A stretch of DNA of 64,000 nt, from positions 29,213 through 93,212 of the forward strand of contig JAOUHG010000001.1 of assembly GCA_029865265.1 (NCBI GenBank). Reading direction: 5' to 3'. Below, piece by piece: positions 25,034 to 35,194 of this stretch (within the stretch, counting starts at the first letter, position 1; every line of letters begins with the position of its first letter). The stretch is from Candidatus Krumholzibacteriia bacterium. GTDB lineage: Bacteria > Krumholzibacteriota > Krumholzibacteriia > WVZY01 > JAKEHA01. Below the pieces are notes generated by a model that worked only from the letters and a program-made list of their open reading frames with translations, had not been told where the DNA came from and made no database searches. Position numbers and translations under genes: made by a program.

Positions 25034-25764
25034 CCCCTGGCAGGATGGTCATTGTGTTGCTCGTGGTGGCGGCGGCGATGGCCGCCACCACCGGCAATGC
25101 CGCGCCCGCCGACGAAGTGTACGTTTACGACGAGGCGATCGCGAACGAGATCGACGTCGAGCAGTTCATGCGCAGTGGCGAGGTTGTCCTGCGCTCCGGC
25201 GAGCCCGTTGTTACCTGCGGAGACCCCCTTCCCGTCCCCCCCGCCTACCCGCCGCTGCGGATTCTGCAGCCGGGCTTCGAGCAGCTCGGCATGAACCCGG
25301 ATCGTGCGGATGGCATTCGTTTCATTGGTTCAGGGCCGGTGTGGAAGAAGAACCATCTTGTCGTCGTCATGTGGAAGATCCGCCTGCCCGAGGCTTCCAC
25401 GCGCATACCCGGTGACTTCGGCGACCCCCTCACCGTTTCGCTATGGGTGGATTGGAACCGGAACGACGCCTGGGGCATTGACGAGCTCGTCGTCCAGCGC
25501 AACGTGGACGTGTCCGGCAAGATCACGAAGCGTCGCGAGCCTGTGACGGTGTTCTTTATCACGGCGTTCCGCGTGCCCGACATCCCGCCCACATCCAGGG
25601 GAACCCTCGACCATGGCCACGGCGGCGAAGTGGCGGACCTGTGGGTGCGGGGAACGGTGGCCTATGGCGACGCCCGGGTGGGCCCGGCAGGCGACCAGTT
25701 GTTCGGGGATGTGGAAGACTACCGGGTCCAGTATGAAGTGCGGCGCAACAAGCGCGACGACTAG
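25030..25764 (+). CDS. Exported GEVED-domain-like protein
   Basis: The 244-residue product overlaps the HAF gene by ATGA and starts with a signal peptide (MTPGRMVIVLLVVAAAMAATTGNA). The central and C-terminal parts fit a GEVED-type domain. They have a LWVDWNRNDAWGIDE segment, FFITAFRVPDIPP and the closing FGDVEDYRVQYEV. GEVED domains are adhesion-like modules of secreted proteins in FCB bacteria. There is no sorting domain and the C-terminus is basic (RRNKRDD). Tight coupling to the HAF protein suggests the two act together; no enzymatic motif is seen. Confidence 0.65.
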   Translation: MTPGRMVIVLLVVAAAMAATTGNAAPADEVYVYDEAIANEIDVEQFMRSGEVVLRSGEPVVTCGDPLPVPPAYPPLRILQPGFEQLGMNPDRADGIRFIGSGPVWKKNHLVVVMWKIRLPEASTRIPGDFGDPLTVSLWVDWNRNDAWGIDELVVQRNVDVSGKITKRREPVTVFFITAFRVPDIPPTSRGTLDHGHGGEVADLWVRGTVAYGDARVGPAGDQLFGDVEDYRVQYEVRRNKRDD

Positions 25765-25780
25765 CGAGAGGGTCCGCAAC

Positions 25781-28700
25781 ATGCTCCACAGAATCCGCGT
25801 CGTGTCTGCCCTCGTCCTATCGGCCATGATATGGCTGGTGCCGCTCGCCGTGGCCCAGACCGATGCGCGCAGCACCGACAAGGTCACGGAAGGCGTTCGC
25901 GCCATGGCCGCCCGGGCTGCGCGTGGCGAGCGCGTTACTGTCATCGTCAAGATGAAGGCCCGCAGCGACCTGGCCGCGGTGGAAGGCGAGCCGGTGCAGG
26001 CGCTGTCCGCCCTGCGCCAGACGGCATCCGTGTCGCAAGGCGCGCTCCTGCAGGTCCTGCGGACGCGCACATCCGCCGGCAAGGTGGGACTCGTTCGGCC
26101 GTTCTGGATCGACAACGTTGTGCTGGTCCAGGCGACTGCGGATGTGATCGAGGAGATCGCGCGCCGCGATGACGTTGCCCGTGTCTTCGAGAATTACGTC
26201 TACACGTTGCCGGAGTTTCCGCAGAAGCTGGAAGCGCAGCCCACCAGCCCGGTGCAACCATGGGACAACATTGCTCACATCGGCGCCAAGCGCGTCTGGT
26301 CCGAGCTTGGATTGAACGGGCACGGTGTCCGCATAGGCGGACTCGATACGGGCGTTGATATCACCCACCCCGACATTGCGGGCAAGATGGTGACGAACGA
26401 CCCCTCGGATGCCACCTACCCCGGCGGTTGGGCGGAGTTCGACCTCCTGGGAGAACGCGTGCCCGGCTCGCAACCACACGACACCGATCAGCACGGTACC
26501 CACACGAGCGGAACGATGGTCGGTGGAACCGCCAGCGGTTATGACGTGGGGGTGGCGCCCGGTGCCCGGCTGATGCACGGTCTCATTCTTGTGGGCGGAA
26601 GCGGCACGTTTGCTCAGATCATCGCCGGCATGGAGTGGATCATCGATCCGGACGGCAACCCCGCCACCGACGACGGCGCGCAGGTGGTAAACATGTCGCT
26701 CGGTGCCGGCGGTGTCTGGGATGTTCTGGTTGCGCCCACCGACAATATGGTGGCGGCAGGCATCTTTCCGAGCATGGCGATTGGCAACGCCGGGCCGGCG
26801 CCGGGCACGACCGGCTGTCCCGGCAATGTACCCAGCGCATTCGCGGCCGGAGCCACCGACGACCATGACGACATCGCTGACTTCTCCAGCCGCGGGCCCG
26901 TCACCTGGAACACGCCACCCTATGTGGGCACCTTTATCAAACCGGACATCTCTGCGCCCGGCGTGGAGATTCTCTCCACCGTACCGGGCGGCGGCTGGCA
27001 GTGGTCCGGCTGGGACGGTACGTCCATGGCGTCTCCGCACGTGGCCGGCACGGTTGCACTGATGCTGCAGGCCAACCCGGGCCTCACCGTTGCAACCCTC
27101 AAGCAACTCCTTGTGACCACCGCCATCGATTACGGTACGCCGGGCAAGGACAACAACTGGGGCTACGGCCGTCTCGACGCGTACGCGGCGGTGGCGGCTG
27201 CGGTGAGGGGTGTGGGGGAGATCACCGGGACCGTCACCAACAACCTGGGTGAGGCGGTGGCGGCAGTGCGGGTGAAGGATCTTGTCACCGGGCTGACGGC
27301 CGTCACCGACACGGACGGCCGCTACGGCATGCAGCTCACCCCGGGGCGCCGCCAGATTCTGTTCGAGGAGTACGGCCACAAGTCCGCGACCCTGAATACC
27401 ATCATCTCCGCCAACCGGGTTGTGCCCGGCGATATCGTTCTCACGCGCCTGCCGGGGGGCGAGGTGGCGGGAGTGGTTAGCAATGCCGAGACGGGTGAGC
27501 CACTCAAGGCCGCCGTCCAGGTGATGGTGGGCACGAAAGTCGTCAAGGAGACCGTCAGCGACGCGGCCACGGGCGCTTATTCGCTCTGGCTCCCCGCGGG
27601 GGCGCAGAGAATTCGTGTCGTTGCCGGATATCCGTACGAGATATTCACGGGGACGGTTGACGTGATCGTGGACGGGCTGGTCACGTTCGATGCTGTGGTT
27701 GCGCCCGCCAGTGTGCTCATCGTGGACGACGACCAGGGCGACGATTTCGAGCGCTACTACGAGGTGGCAGTCGTGGCAACCGGGCGCAGATACCTCACCG
27801 TTGATCGCGTGATCAGCCCGGAAGACATGCTGAAGTTCGATTCGGTCGTGTGGCTCACCGGAAATGACTATCAGCAGACCCTCACCTCTCTCGAGCAAGC
27901 GGTCCTTTCCGCGTATCTCGACAACGGTGGGCACCTGCTGATTTCAGGTCAGGATATCGAGTGGGGTACCTACGCCTCGCCCTTCTACGCCGACTATCTA
28001 CACGCCGAGTTCGTTGTCGACGATTCGCGCCTGCGTGGAATAAGGGGCGACGCCGACAGTCCCGTCGGCGGTGGCTTCGAGTTCCTCATTCGGGGAGGCG
28101 ACGGGGCCAACAACCAGGGATACCCTGCCGAGATCAATCCGATCGCGCCCGCGAAGCCCGTCTTCTGGTACGACGAACAGGTCCCCGCGCTGAACACGGA
28201 AACGCCCCTCGATCCGGGCCGCGCTGCTCCGCTGGAAGCCACGTCCGTGCGGGGCACGGCCGGCCTCTCGGTGGATACGGGCGTGTATCGCCTCGTCTAT
28301 CTGCCATTCGGTTTTGAAGGCATTGCCGATGGCGACTCGCGCAACCTCGTGATGGACCGAATCCTGGGCTGGCTGGAGGGCTATCCCACGATCGCCCACG
28401 AACCGCTGCCGGACACCGAGCAGACGGACTCGCCATACCTGGTGCGCGCCGCGGTCACGTCCGAGAATTCCACGATCGATGCCGGTACCGTGACACTCGT
28501 GTATGACACCGGCAACGGACCCGTGACGGTGGCCATGAATCCGGCCGGTGCCGGCGATGTCTTTCAGGGTTGGATCCCCGCGCAACCCCGGGAGTCGGTG
28601 GTGCATTACTACCTGGCCGCGGGCGACGTGAAACGGCACATTGCCACCGAACCGTCCGGCGCCCCCCGCGTCCAGCACAGCTTCAAGGTGGGTGAAGACC

Positions 28701-31700
28701 ACGAGGCGCCCGCCATTGCCCATAAACCGATTCTCGATACGAACGACCGGGTTGGCCCGCATGTGGTTACGGCTTCAGTCACCGACAACGTGGGTGTCAG
28801 CCAGGTCTTTCTGGTGTACCGCCGAAATGGCGGCGCATTGCACCGCGTCAGGATGCAGGTGGATGCAGGGCGGTGGGAGGGCTCGATCCCCGGCCCGTTT
28901 GCGTTCGGTGACTCGGTCCAGTATTTCATCCTCGCGGCCGATGCTTCGGTGCTCGGGAATGCCACGCGCTATCCGGCCGCCGGCGAGCTGAGCTACGGTG
29001 TCATCGAAAGTTTTGCATGGAACTTTGAAACGAATGACGGCGGCTTCTTCACGCCGGGGGTCGTATGGCAGTGGGGGACGCCTTCCAGCGGTCCCGGCGG
29101 CGCACACTCGGGCAACCGTGTCTGGGGAACAGCACTCGCTGGCGATTACCCAAACGGAATGAACGCGGTGCTCGATTTTCCCGCCATCACTCTTGAAGCG
29201 GACAAGAAGTATTCTGTTCTCTCGTTCTGGCACTGGTATGAATTCGAAACGCTCATCGATGGGGGCAACGTCAAGGTGTCGACAGATGACGGCGCCACCT
29301 GGAGCGTCGTTGAACCGTTGCGCGGTTATGACGGCATTGCGCAGGAGAGCGCGCGCGGCGTTGCCGGAGAGCCCGTTTTTACCGGGTACGACAATCGCCT
29401 CTGGCAGCAGGAGATCTTCGACCTGTCCGCTTACGCCGGCGAGACCGTTTGGGTGCGCCTGCATGCCGGAGCCAACGATTTTGTCACGCGAGACGGCTGG
29501 TACATTGACGATGTCAATGTGCGATCGATCGACATGGACGACATTGCGCCGGAGATCCTGAGCCTGAGCGGCCCACCGGGAACGTTTGATACGGCCGGTC
29601 CCTATCCGGTCAGCGCAGAAGTGATCGACGCGTTGTCAGGCGTGGCCGTGGTGGCGCTGCATTACAGCACCGACGACGGCGTTACCTGGAGCGAAGAACC
29701 GATGGCCGGCACCGGCGGCACCGGGTACCGCGGGTACATTCCCGGACTGCCGCGTGGCAGTCGCGTGCTTGTCCACGTTCGCGCGCAGGACGCGGATGGC
29801 AACCAGACCGACTCCAATGCATCCGGCCAGTACCATCGTTTCAATGTCATGCCGAGCGCGCCCGTCCTGGTGCTGCTCAGTGACACGGAGGGCGCCACGG
29901 AGGAGATGTTCCGCGAGGGGCTCGACAAAACGGGCCGGGCCGCCGACTACTGGAATCTGCTGCAGCAAGGGCCCGCGGTGCTCGACCACCTGGACGCCTA
30001 CTCGCAACTGATTGTGGACGAGCGCGGTTCAATGACGGCGGCGGAAGTGACGGCCTACCAGGGATACCTCGACGCGGGCACGGAAACGCAGCCCAGGGGA
30101 CTGCTGGTGCTGGGTCGTGACGTTGCCCTGAGTGCGTCGTCGCGCAACCTCGCGGCGCAGTACCTGCGCGCGGACTTCGTCCAGGACGATCCCGGCTACC
30201 GTCGCCTCACCGGTGTGGCTGACGATCCCATTGGCATCGGCGAAGTGCTCGTGATTTCGGGGGCGTTTCCCGACGAAGTGAGCCGGTCGTTGCAGTATCC
30301 CGGCGGCCAGATCGTCTATCAGTTCACGGGTGAAGTCACCCTCACGGATGGCGTCACGCCGAACCGGCCATACCTGACGGACGCAGCCATCGGCGGGAAC
30401 GATGCTCCCGAGGTGCCGAAGAGCCCCGACGCGGCCGCCGGTATCCGCTACGACGCCGGCACCTACCGGAGCGTCTTCCTGACCTTCAACTACGACTACA
30501 TCGTTGATGCATCACAGCGGGACGGCCTGATGGGACGGGTGATGGCGTGGTTCGAGGCTCCGAGGATCGTGCACACGCCACTGCGCGACACGGAGAATGC
30601 GGTGTCGGGGTACGAGGTTATCGCCCGGGTCTACTCGGACGACCCCGGTGCGGTCCAGGTACAGCTCACGTATGACACCGGTGGCGTGCCGGTGACGGTG
30701 AACATGACCCCCACCGGAAACGAGAGCGAATTTGCAGCATCCATACCCGCCCAGCCGCTCGGCACCGTGGTCAGCTATTTCATCAGCGCGCAGAAAAGCG
30801 ATGGCAATACCGCCTACGACCCACCGAATGCGCCGGACGTGCGGCACACCTTCCGCGTAGAGAGAGACACGGAAGCGCCCCGCATCGTGCATGTGCCCAT
30901 CGAATCGAGCGCCGATGTGGTGGGCCCCTATCATGTATCGGCGACGATCACCGACAACATTGCCGTGGAGACCGGGAGCGTCACGTTGACCTATCGGCGC
31001 AACGGCGGGGCTGAATCGCCGTTGCCGATGACGAATACCGGCGGTGATCAGTACGAGGGCGATATCCCGGGACCGGCTTCGGCGGGGGATCGCTTCGACT
31101 ACTTCATCACCGCCCGCGACCGAGCGGAGACGCCCAACGTGGCACGCGCGCCCGTGGCTGGAACCTACTCCTTTGAGATCATGGACTTCTTCGCCTGGGA
31201 CTTCGAAATGGACAACGGCGGATACCGGGCGACCGGAGCAGGTTGGGAGCACGGCGCGCCGAGTACCGGACCGGGTGACGCCCATTCCGGTGCGAACGTG
31301 TGGGCGACGCGCCTTGCCGACAACTACCCGGGGGCGGCCAGTATCACGCTCGATGCGCCGTCCCTGCGCGTTCCGGATGGCGCCACCTACGCCCAGCTCT
31401 CCTACTGGCAGTGGTACTCCATCGAGCCCAACTATGACGGCGGTAACGTCAAGATTTCGAACAACGGCGGTGCGACGTGGTCAATCCTTACGCCGGTTGG
31501 CGGTTACCCGGGTACGGCGCGCGCGGGCAACAGGGGTATTCCCAACGAGCCATGCTTCACCGGCTACAACGCGGCCCTGTGGCAGCGGGTGGTCTTCGAT
31601 CTCACGCCATATCGCGGGCAGACGGTTGTCATCCGCTGGCATTTTGGCAGCGACCCCAGCGTACAGAAGGCGGGATGGTACATCGATGACGTGCGCGTGG

Positions 31701-32818
31701 AGGGGACCAACGACATCCAGGCCCCGGCAATCGTGAGTGTGAAGGCGCCCTACGGTGTGACGGGCGACGCTGCCGGCTATCTCGTTGAGGCCACGATCGC
31801 CGATGCCCACAGCGGTGTCGGGTCTGCGCAGCTTGAATACACCGTGGACGAAGGCGAGAACTGGCAGGTTGTCCCGATGAAGGCAGAAGCCACGGGCAGG
31901 TTTGCGGGCCGGATTCCCGGACAGCTGCCCGGTGCGCGTATTCAGTACGTGGTTCAGGCCACGGATGGTGCCGCCAACAGGACGCAGCATGAAAGAACGT
32001 CCGCGGAGATGTTCACCGTTGTTCCCGGTGGGGATTACCTGCTCATTGTGGGTGGGGAGACACCACTGTCGCGGAAGGACTATCGCGAGGCATTCAGCGA
32101 CACCGGCCGGGAGGTCGATCTCTGGCGCGCGGACGATACGGGTTTGCCTTCGGCTGATGTTCTCGGCGCCTACCGCGCGGTTATCGTGGACTGGTATGGC
32201 CCGACATCCGGGGATGTGCAGCGCGTCATCGATTCGAACAATGTGGTGTTCTTCGGCTATCAGCCCGAGGCCGTTCCGCAGCTTGCCAGTGCCTTCGTGG
32301 CGGCTCGTGCCATGTTGGATGACACCGGGAAGGATTTTGACCCACGAGACGTGATGCTGGCGCCCGGAGACAAGGTTGAATTCGCAAAGCGGACCGATGT
32401 CGGGCGTGCGCAGGCGCTTTATCCCGTAAATATCGCCAATCTGGCCAGCGCGCCACAGCGGGCGGAACTGGTGAACGATGGGTTGAAATTCATCGAGGGC
32501 ACCCCGGCCTCGTCAGCGGCCGTGGCCCTGCCGCGGGCGCTGGACATGTCACCCAACTATCCCAATCCGTTCAACCCGGTTACGACGCTGAAGATAAGCG
32601 TGCCGGCCGGCGCGCCCCTTCGGGCCACTCTGAACGTGTACGACGTGGGGGGGCGATTGGTGCGGCGGATGTTCAGCGGAGGGATCACGCCTGGTGTTCA
32701 TGCCTTCGTGTGGAATGGCCGCAACGACGCCGGATCACCGGTGGCCAGCGGCATCTATTTTGCGCGCTTTGAAGCCGGGGCGACGGTTGTAAATCGGAAG
32801 ATGGCGCTCCTGAAGTAG
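25781..32818 (+). CDS. Giant subtilisin-like (S8) secreted protease with repeated C-terminal domains and sorting domain
   Basis: I chose the ATG at 25781 (GAGAGGG upstream, signal peptide ending AVAQ), which gives 2345 residues. The S8 triad is intact: D189 in GLDTGVDITHPD, H238 in QHGTHTSG and S415 in GTSMASPHVAG. A propeptide-like region precedes it. Two carboxypeptidase-regulatory-like domains follow (about 480-640). Three separate modules (about 645, 1365 and 2085) each contain an L-I-V-D-type strand and a Y-R-E/F-R-E helix, like glutamine-amidotransferase-type folds. Two modules of the immune-inhibitor-A/MAM type (about 1080 and 1803, each starting W-x-F-E) and several Ig-like domains alternate with them. 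The NPFNP...MALLK sorting domain ends the protein. It probably degrades extracellular protein; the repeats may bind substrate or surface. Confidence 0.92.
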   Translation: MLHRIRVVSALVLSAMIWLVPLAVAQTDARSTDKVTEGVRAMAARAARGERVTVIVKMKARSDLAAVEGEPVQALSALRQTASVSQGALLQVLRTRTSAGKVGLVRPFWIDNVVLVQATADVIEEIARRDDVARVFENYVYTLPEFPQKLEAQPTSPVQPWDNIAHIGAKRVWSELGLNGHGVRIGGLDTGVDITHPDIAGKMVTNDPSDATYPGGWAEFDLLGERVPGSQPHDTDQHGTHTSGTMVGGTASGYDVGVAPGARLMHGLILVGGSGTFAQIIAGMEWIIDPDGNPATDDGAQVVNMSLGAGGVWDVLVAPTDNMVAAGIFPSMAIGNAGPAPGTTGCPGNVPSAFAAGATDDHDDIADFSSRGPVTWNTPPYVGTFIKPDISAPGVEILSTVPGGGWQWSGWDGTSMASPHVAGTVALMLQANPGLTVATLKQLLVTTAIDYGTPGKDNNWGYGRLDAYAAVAAAVRGVGEITGTVTNNLGEAVAAVRVKDLVTGLTAVTDTDGRYGMQLTPGRRQILFEEYGHKSATLNTIISANRVVPGDIVLTRLPGGEVAGVVSNAETGEPLKAAVQVMVGTKVVKETVSDAATGAYSLWLPAGAQRIRVVAGYPYEIFTGTVDVIVDGLVTFDAVVAPASVLIVDDDQGDDFERYYEVAVVATGRRYLTVDRVISPEDMLKFDSVVWLTGNDYQQTLTSLEQAVLSAYLDNGGHLLISGQDIEWGTYASPFYADYLHAEFVVDDSRLRGIRGDADSPVGGGFEFLIRGGDGANNQGYPAEINPIAPAKPVFWYDEQVPALNTETPLDPGRAAPLEATSVRGTAGLSVDTGVYRLVYLPFGFEGIADGDSRNLVMDRILGWLEGYPTIAHEPLPDTEQTDSPYLVRAAVTSENSTIDAGTVTLVYDTGNGPVTVAMNPAGAGDVFQGWIPAQPRESVVHYYLAAGDVKRHIATEPSGAPRVQHSFKVGEDHEAPAIAHKPILDTNDRVGPHVVTASVTDNVGVSQVFLVYRRNGGALHRVRMQVDAGRWEGSIPGPFAFGDSVQYFILAADASVLGNATRYPAAGELSYGVIESFAWNFETNDGGFFTPGVVWQWGTPSSGPGGAHSGNRVWGTALAGDYPNGMNAVLDFPAITLEADKKYSVLSFWHWYEFETLIDGGNVKVSTDDGATWSVVEPLRGYDGIAQESARGVAGEPVFTGYDNRLWQQEIFDLSAYAGETVWVRLHAGANDFVTRDGWYIDDVNVRSIDMDDIAPEILSLSGPPGTFDTAGPYPVSAEVIDALSGVAVVALHYSTDDGVTWSEEPMAGTGGTGYRGYIPGLPRGSRVLVHVRAQDADGNQTDSNASGQYHRFNVMPSAPVLVLLSDTEGATEEMFREGLDKTGRAADYWNLLQQGPAVLDHLDAYSQLIVDERGSMTAAEVTAYQGYLDAGTETQPRGLLVLGRDVALSASSRNLAAQYLRADFVQDDPGYRRLTGVADDPIGIGEVLVISGAFPDEVSRSLQYPGGQIVYQFTGEVTLTDGVTPNRPYLTDAAIGGNDAPEVPKSPDAAAGIRYDAGTYRSVFLTFNYDYIVDASQRDGLMGRVMAWFEAPRIVHTPLRDTENAVSGYEVIARVYSDDPGAVQVQLTYDTGGVPVTVNMTPTGNESEFAASIPAQPLGTVVSYFISAQKSDGNTAYDPPNAPDVRHTFRVERDTEAPRIVHVPIESSADVVGPYHVSATITDNIAVETGSVTLTYRRNGGAESPLPMTNTGGDQYEGDIPGPASAGDRFDYFITARDRAETPNVARAPVAGTYSFEIMDFFAWDFEMDNGGYRATGAGWEHGAPSTGPGDAHSGANVWATRLADNYPGAASITLDAPSLRVPDGATYAQLSYWQWYSIEPNYDGGNVKISNNGGATWSILTPVGGYPGTARAGNRGIPNEPCFTGYNAALWQRVVFDLTPYRGQTVVIRWHFGSDPSVQKAGWYIDDVRVEGTNDIQAPAIVSVKAPYGVTGDAAGYLVEATIADAHSGVGSAQLEYTVDEGENWQVVPMKAEATGRFAGRIPGQLPGARIQYVVQATDGAANRTQHERTSAEMFTVVPGGDYLLIVGGETPLSRKDYREAFSDTGREVDLWRADDTGLPSADVLGAYRAVIVDWYGPTSGDVQRVIDSNNVVFFGYQPEAVPQLASAFVAARAMLDDTGKDFDPRDVMLAPGDKVEFAKRTDVGRAQALYPVNIANLASAPQRAELVNDGLKFIEGTPASSAAVALPRALDMSPNYPNPFNPVTTLKISVPAGAPLRATLNVYDVGGRLVRRMFSGGITPGVHAFVWNGRNDAGSPVASGIYFARFEAGATVVNRKMALLK

Positions 32819-32840
32819 CAGCCGCGCCGCGCTATCCGCG

Positions 32841-35144
32841 CTACCATCGCGACTCCATCCCCAGCAGCGCGAATGCGGCCAGGTACAGCAAAGCGGCGAT
32901 CGCCAGCGTGGCGCTCAGCCCCAGCGTGAACGCGAGCGCCACGGCGACGGTTGCGCCCAGCACCGATGCCACGCCGTTCACGGCGAAACCCCAGTCGACA
33001 AGCTCCTTCACGCGCACGCCGGCCCTGGGAAACGGCATGCCCATGAAGAAGCCCAGCGGAAACACGATCATGCAGCTTGCCAGAACGCGCGGCAGCAGCG
33101 ACAGGTGCACCAGCCCGTTGGTGAGCTGCCGGAACACCACGATTTCCAGCAACAGCCACGCGGCGATCCCGGCGAAGGCGGTGACCGCGCCCACGCGCCC
33201 CGAAAAACGGCTCCCGATGCCGGAGGCGAGCAGCAACGTGAACAGGACAACCGCGATGCTGTACGTGGACGCCCCGATGAACAGCGTGTAGCGCTGGATC
33301 AGCACCACCTCCACCATCATGAACGCCACCCCGATCACGCAGAAGTACAACCACGGTACCAGCCGCAGTTTTTCGCCCTTGAGCGCGTAGGGAAGAAGAC
33401 AAAGGGGAAGAGCCACCACCATGACAACCGCGAGCACGATGACGAGGATCAGGCTCGACATGGGGAAGCCGGTGAACTCCGCGTACTGACTGACCTTTGC
33501 GGCGCTATCCCGGGTGAGGTTCTTCCACAGCCCCATGTGCGCGATGAACGGCCGGTCATCCGTGGCCGGAGACAGGTCGATCGCCGACGAGTCCGCCTCC
33601 GCCTGCCATCCGTTCAGCACGATCTGGTTGATGAGATTGCCCCTGAGTGAATCCGGCGCCGGGTACAGGAGATGGATGTCCTCGTAGCGATCCGGGGTAA
33701 GCGGCCCATAGGCGTTGTTGCGAAGTTCGTCGGTGAGGGGCCGCTTTGACAGCAGGATGAGTTTGCGCCGCATCTTGGGAAGATCATAGACCGCGAAGTG
33801 ATCGCGGGGTTCGTCGATCCCCAGGTCATCCAGGGCGTCGATCACCTCCGACACCAGCCGCGGCACGTATACCTGGTGTTCCATGGACAGAAACCCGCCG
33901 GGCGTCAGCGCGTTCCAGTAGTCCTGAAACGCCTCCGTGGTGAATATGTAGTTCTCGGCCAGCGCGAAGGAGCCGGATCCCAGCGCGGCCCAGGTGTTGG
34001 AACTGAGCGAGTAGATCACGTCGAACTTCTGCCGGTGCCGGCGCACATAGGTGCGCGCATCCTCGGTCACCACCGTCACCCGCGGGTCCCGGTACAGGTA
34101 CCCGGTGTACTCCGGGGTAAGAATGAGGCGCCCGGTCGAGTCGGTGACGGAAGAATCCCGGACAACGTACCCCGCGGGGTCACCCTCCAGCAGCAGCCGG
34201 TTGATCTGCGGTATCACCTCGGTCGCGTGCACCTCGGCGGCGCCCTGGTCGAGCGCCTGCAGGACGTCCATACCGCCTCCGGAGCCCAGCGACAGGAACG
34301 TGCAGCGATCGAACAGACCCACCAGATAACCGATGTCGATGTCCCACTGCGAGTTGGTCGAGTCCGCGTACCAGGCGTCCCAGTCTCCGTCGAACGGTAT
34401 CAACGGCGTGTTGGCCACGTTGTCGATGTTGATGCCGCGATACTGTCCATCAAAGTCGTAGATCTTGATCTTGGCCATGGCGTCCCAGTGCTTGTAGATG
34501 ACGGGCGCGCGCTCCTCGCGTGGCACTTCCAGCAGCGATCCGGCGGAACCGTTGACAACCAGGAGTCCCACGCCGAGCGCCACCGGCAACAGCTTCATCC
34601 AGCGCCGGCTGGCGATGAACGCAGCCACGATCAACGGAAAGCTGACCCAGAAAGTTGCCACCTGTGCACCGATGCCGTTCATCAGCACCACGGCCAGTAC
34701 CACGCCCGCACCGGCGCCAACCAGATCCGCCATGTACAACGACGGGAGACTATCGTGGTCGTTACGAAAATACTTGGCCAGCACGATGCCGCCGAAAAAA
34801 AAGGACGCGCTCAACAGGGCGGTGGTAACGGCAAGCTTCCCGATCATCACCCAACTGCTGAAGAGCAGACTGAAGTCCAGGCCCAGTTTGAACACCAATG
34901 GAGGCCCCGCGAGGGCCGCGGCGGCCCCGGCGGACATCGACAGTCCGAACCAGCGGTCATCCCCGAGAAACTTGAAAAGTCGAAGGGCCAGGGCACCGAA
35001 CCCCAGCCCCATGACGGCGAGCGACAACGTGAGAAACGCGAAGGTGTAGAAGAACTCGGCGGAAAACAACCGCGTCCAGACGAACTCCAGACCGGTCAAC
35101 GAAACCGTCATCAGAAAAATGACGGCGAGCGCGCCCCTTCTCAT
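32841..35144 (-). CDS. Membrane protein with internal spermidine synthase-like domain
   Basis: The 767-residue protein has about seven N-terminal transmembrane helices (residues 5-205), a soluble methyltransferase-fold domain (about 215-560) and about seven C-terminal helices (580-765). The soluble part has the nucleotide-binding segment FLSLGSGGGMDVLQAL, an acidic strand end VHATEV and VTEDARTYV, as in spermidine synthases and related aminopropyltransferase-fold proteins. The position of the catalytic aspartate of true SpeE reads YSLSSNT, so polyamine synthesis is doubtful. Similar membrane-embedded SpeE-like proteins are common in environmental bacteria, with unknown substrate. The gene converges on the giant protease gene, leaving 22 bases between stops. 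Confidence 0.8.
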   Translation of the reverse strand: MRRGALAVIFLMTVSLTGLEFVWTRLFSAEFFYTFAFLTLSLAVMGLGFGALALRLFKFLGDDRWFGLSMSAGAAAALAGPPLVFKLGLDFSLLFSSWVMIGKLAVTTALLSASFFFGGIVLAKYFRNDHDSLPSLYMADLVGAGAGVVLAVVLMNGIGAQVATFWVSFPLIVAAFIASRRWMKLLPVALGVGLLVVNGSAGSLLEVPREERAPVIYKHWDAMAKIKIYDFDGQYRGINIDNVANTPLIPFDGDWDAWYADSTNSQWDIDIGYLVGLFDRCTFLSLGSGGGMDVLQALDQGAAEVHATEVIPQINRLLLEGDPAGYVVRDSSVTDSTGRLILTPEYTGYLYRDPRVTVVTEDARTYVRRHRQKFDVIYSLSSNTWAALGSGSFALAENYIFTTEAFQDYWNALTPGGFLSMEHQVYVPRLVSEVIDALDDLGIDEPRDHFAVYDLPKMRRKLILLSKRPLTDELRNNAYGPLTPDRYEDIHLLYPAPDSLRGNLINQIVLNGWQAEADSSAIDLSPATDDRPFIAHMGLWKNLTRDSAAKVSQYAEFTGFPMSSLILVIVLAVVMVVALPLCLLPYALKGEKLRLVPWLYFCVIGVAFMMVEVVLIQRYTLFIGASTYSIAVVLFTLLLASGIGSRFSGRVGAVTAFAGIAAWLLLEIVVFRQLTNGLVHLSLLPRVLASCMIVFPLGFFMGMPFPRAGVRVKELVDWGFAVNGVASVLGATVAVALAFTLGLSATLAIAALLYLAAFALLGMESRW

Positions 35145-35194
35145 GGCTGATATCTCTCGATCCTGCCGGTTGGCATGAAGGCGCGGCCATGTTT

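Noticed and set aside
25817..27934. A 705-residue minus-strand frame
   Set aside because: Antisense to the protease domain, with Arg/His/Gly-rich composition and no domain.
32819..32840. Bidirectional terminator between the protease and SpeE-like genes
   Set aside because: GTAGC/GCTAC pair is short and the inner bases do not pair well.
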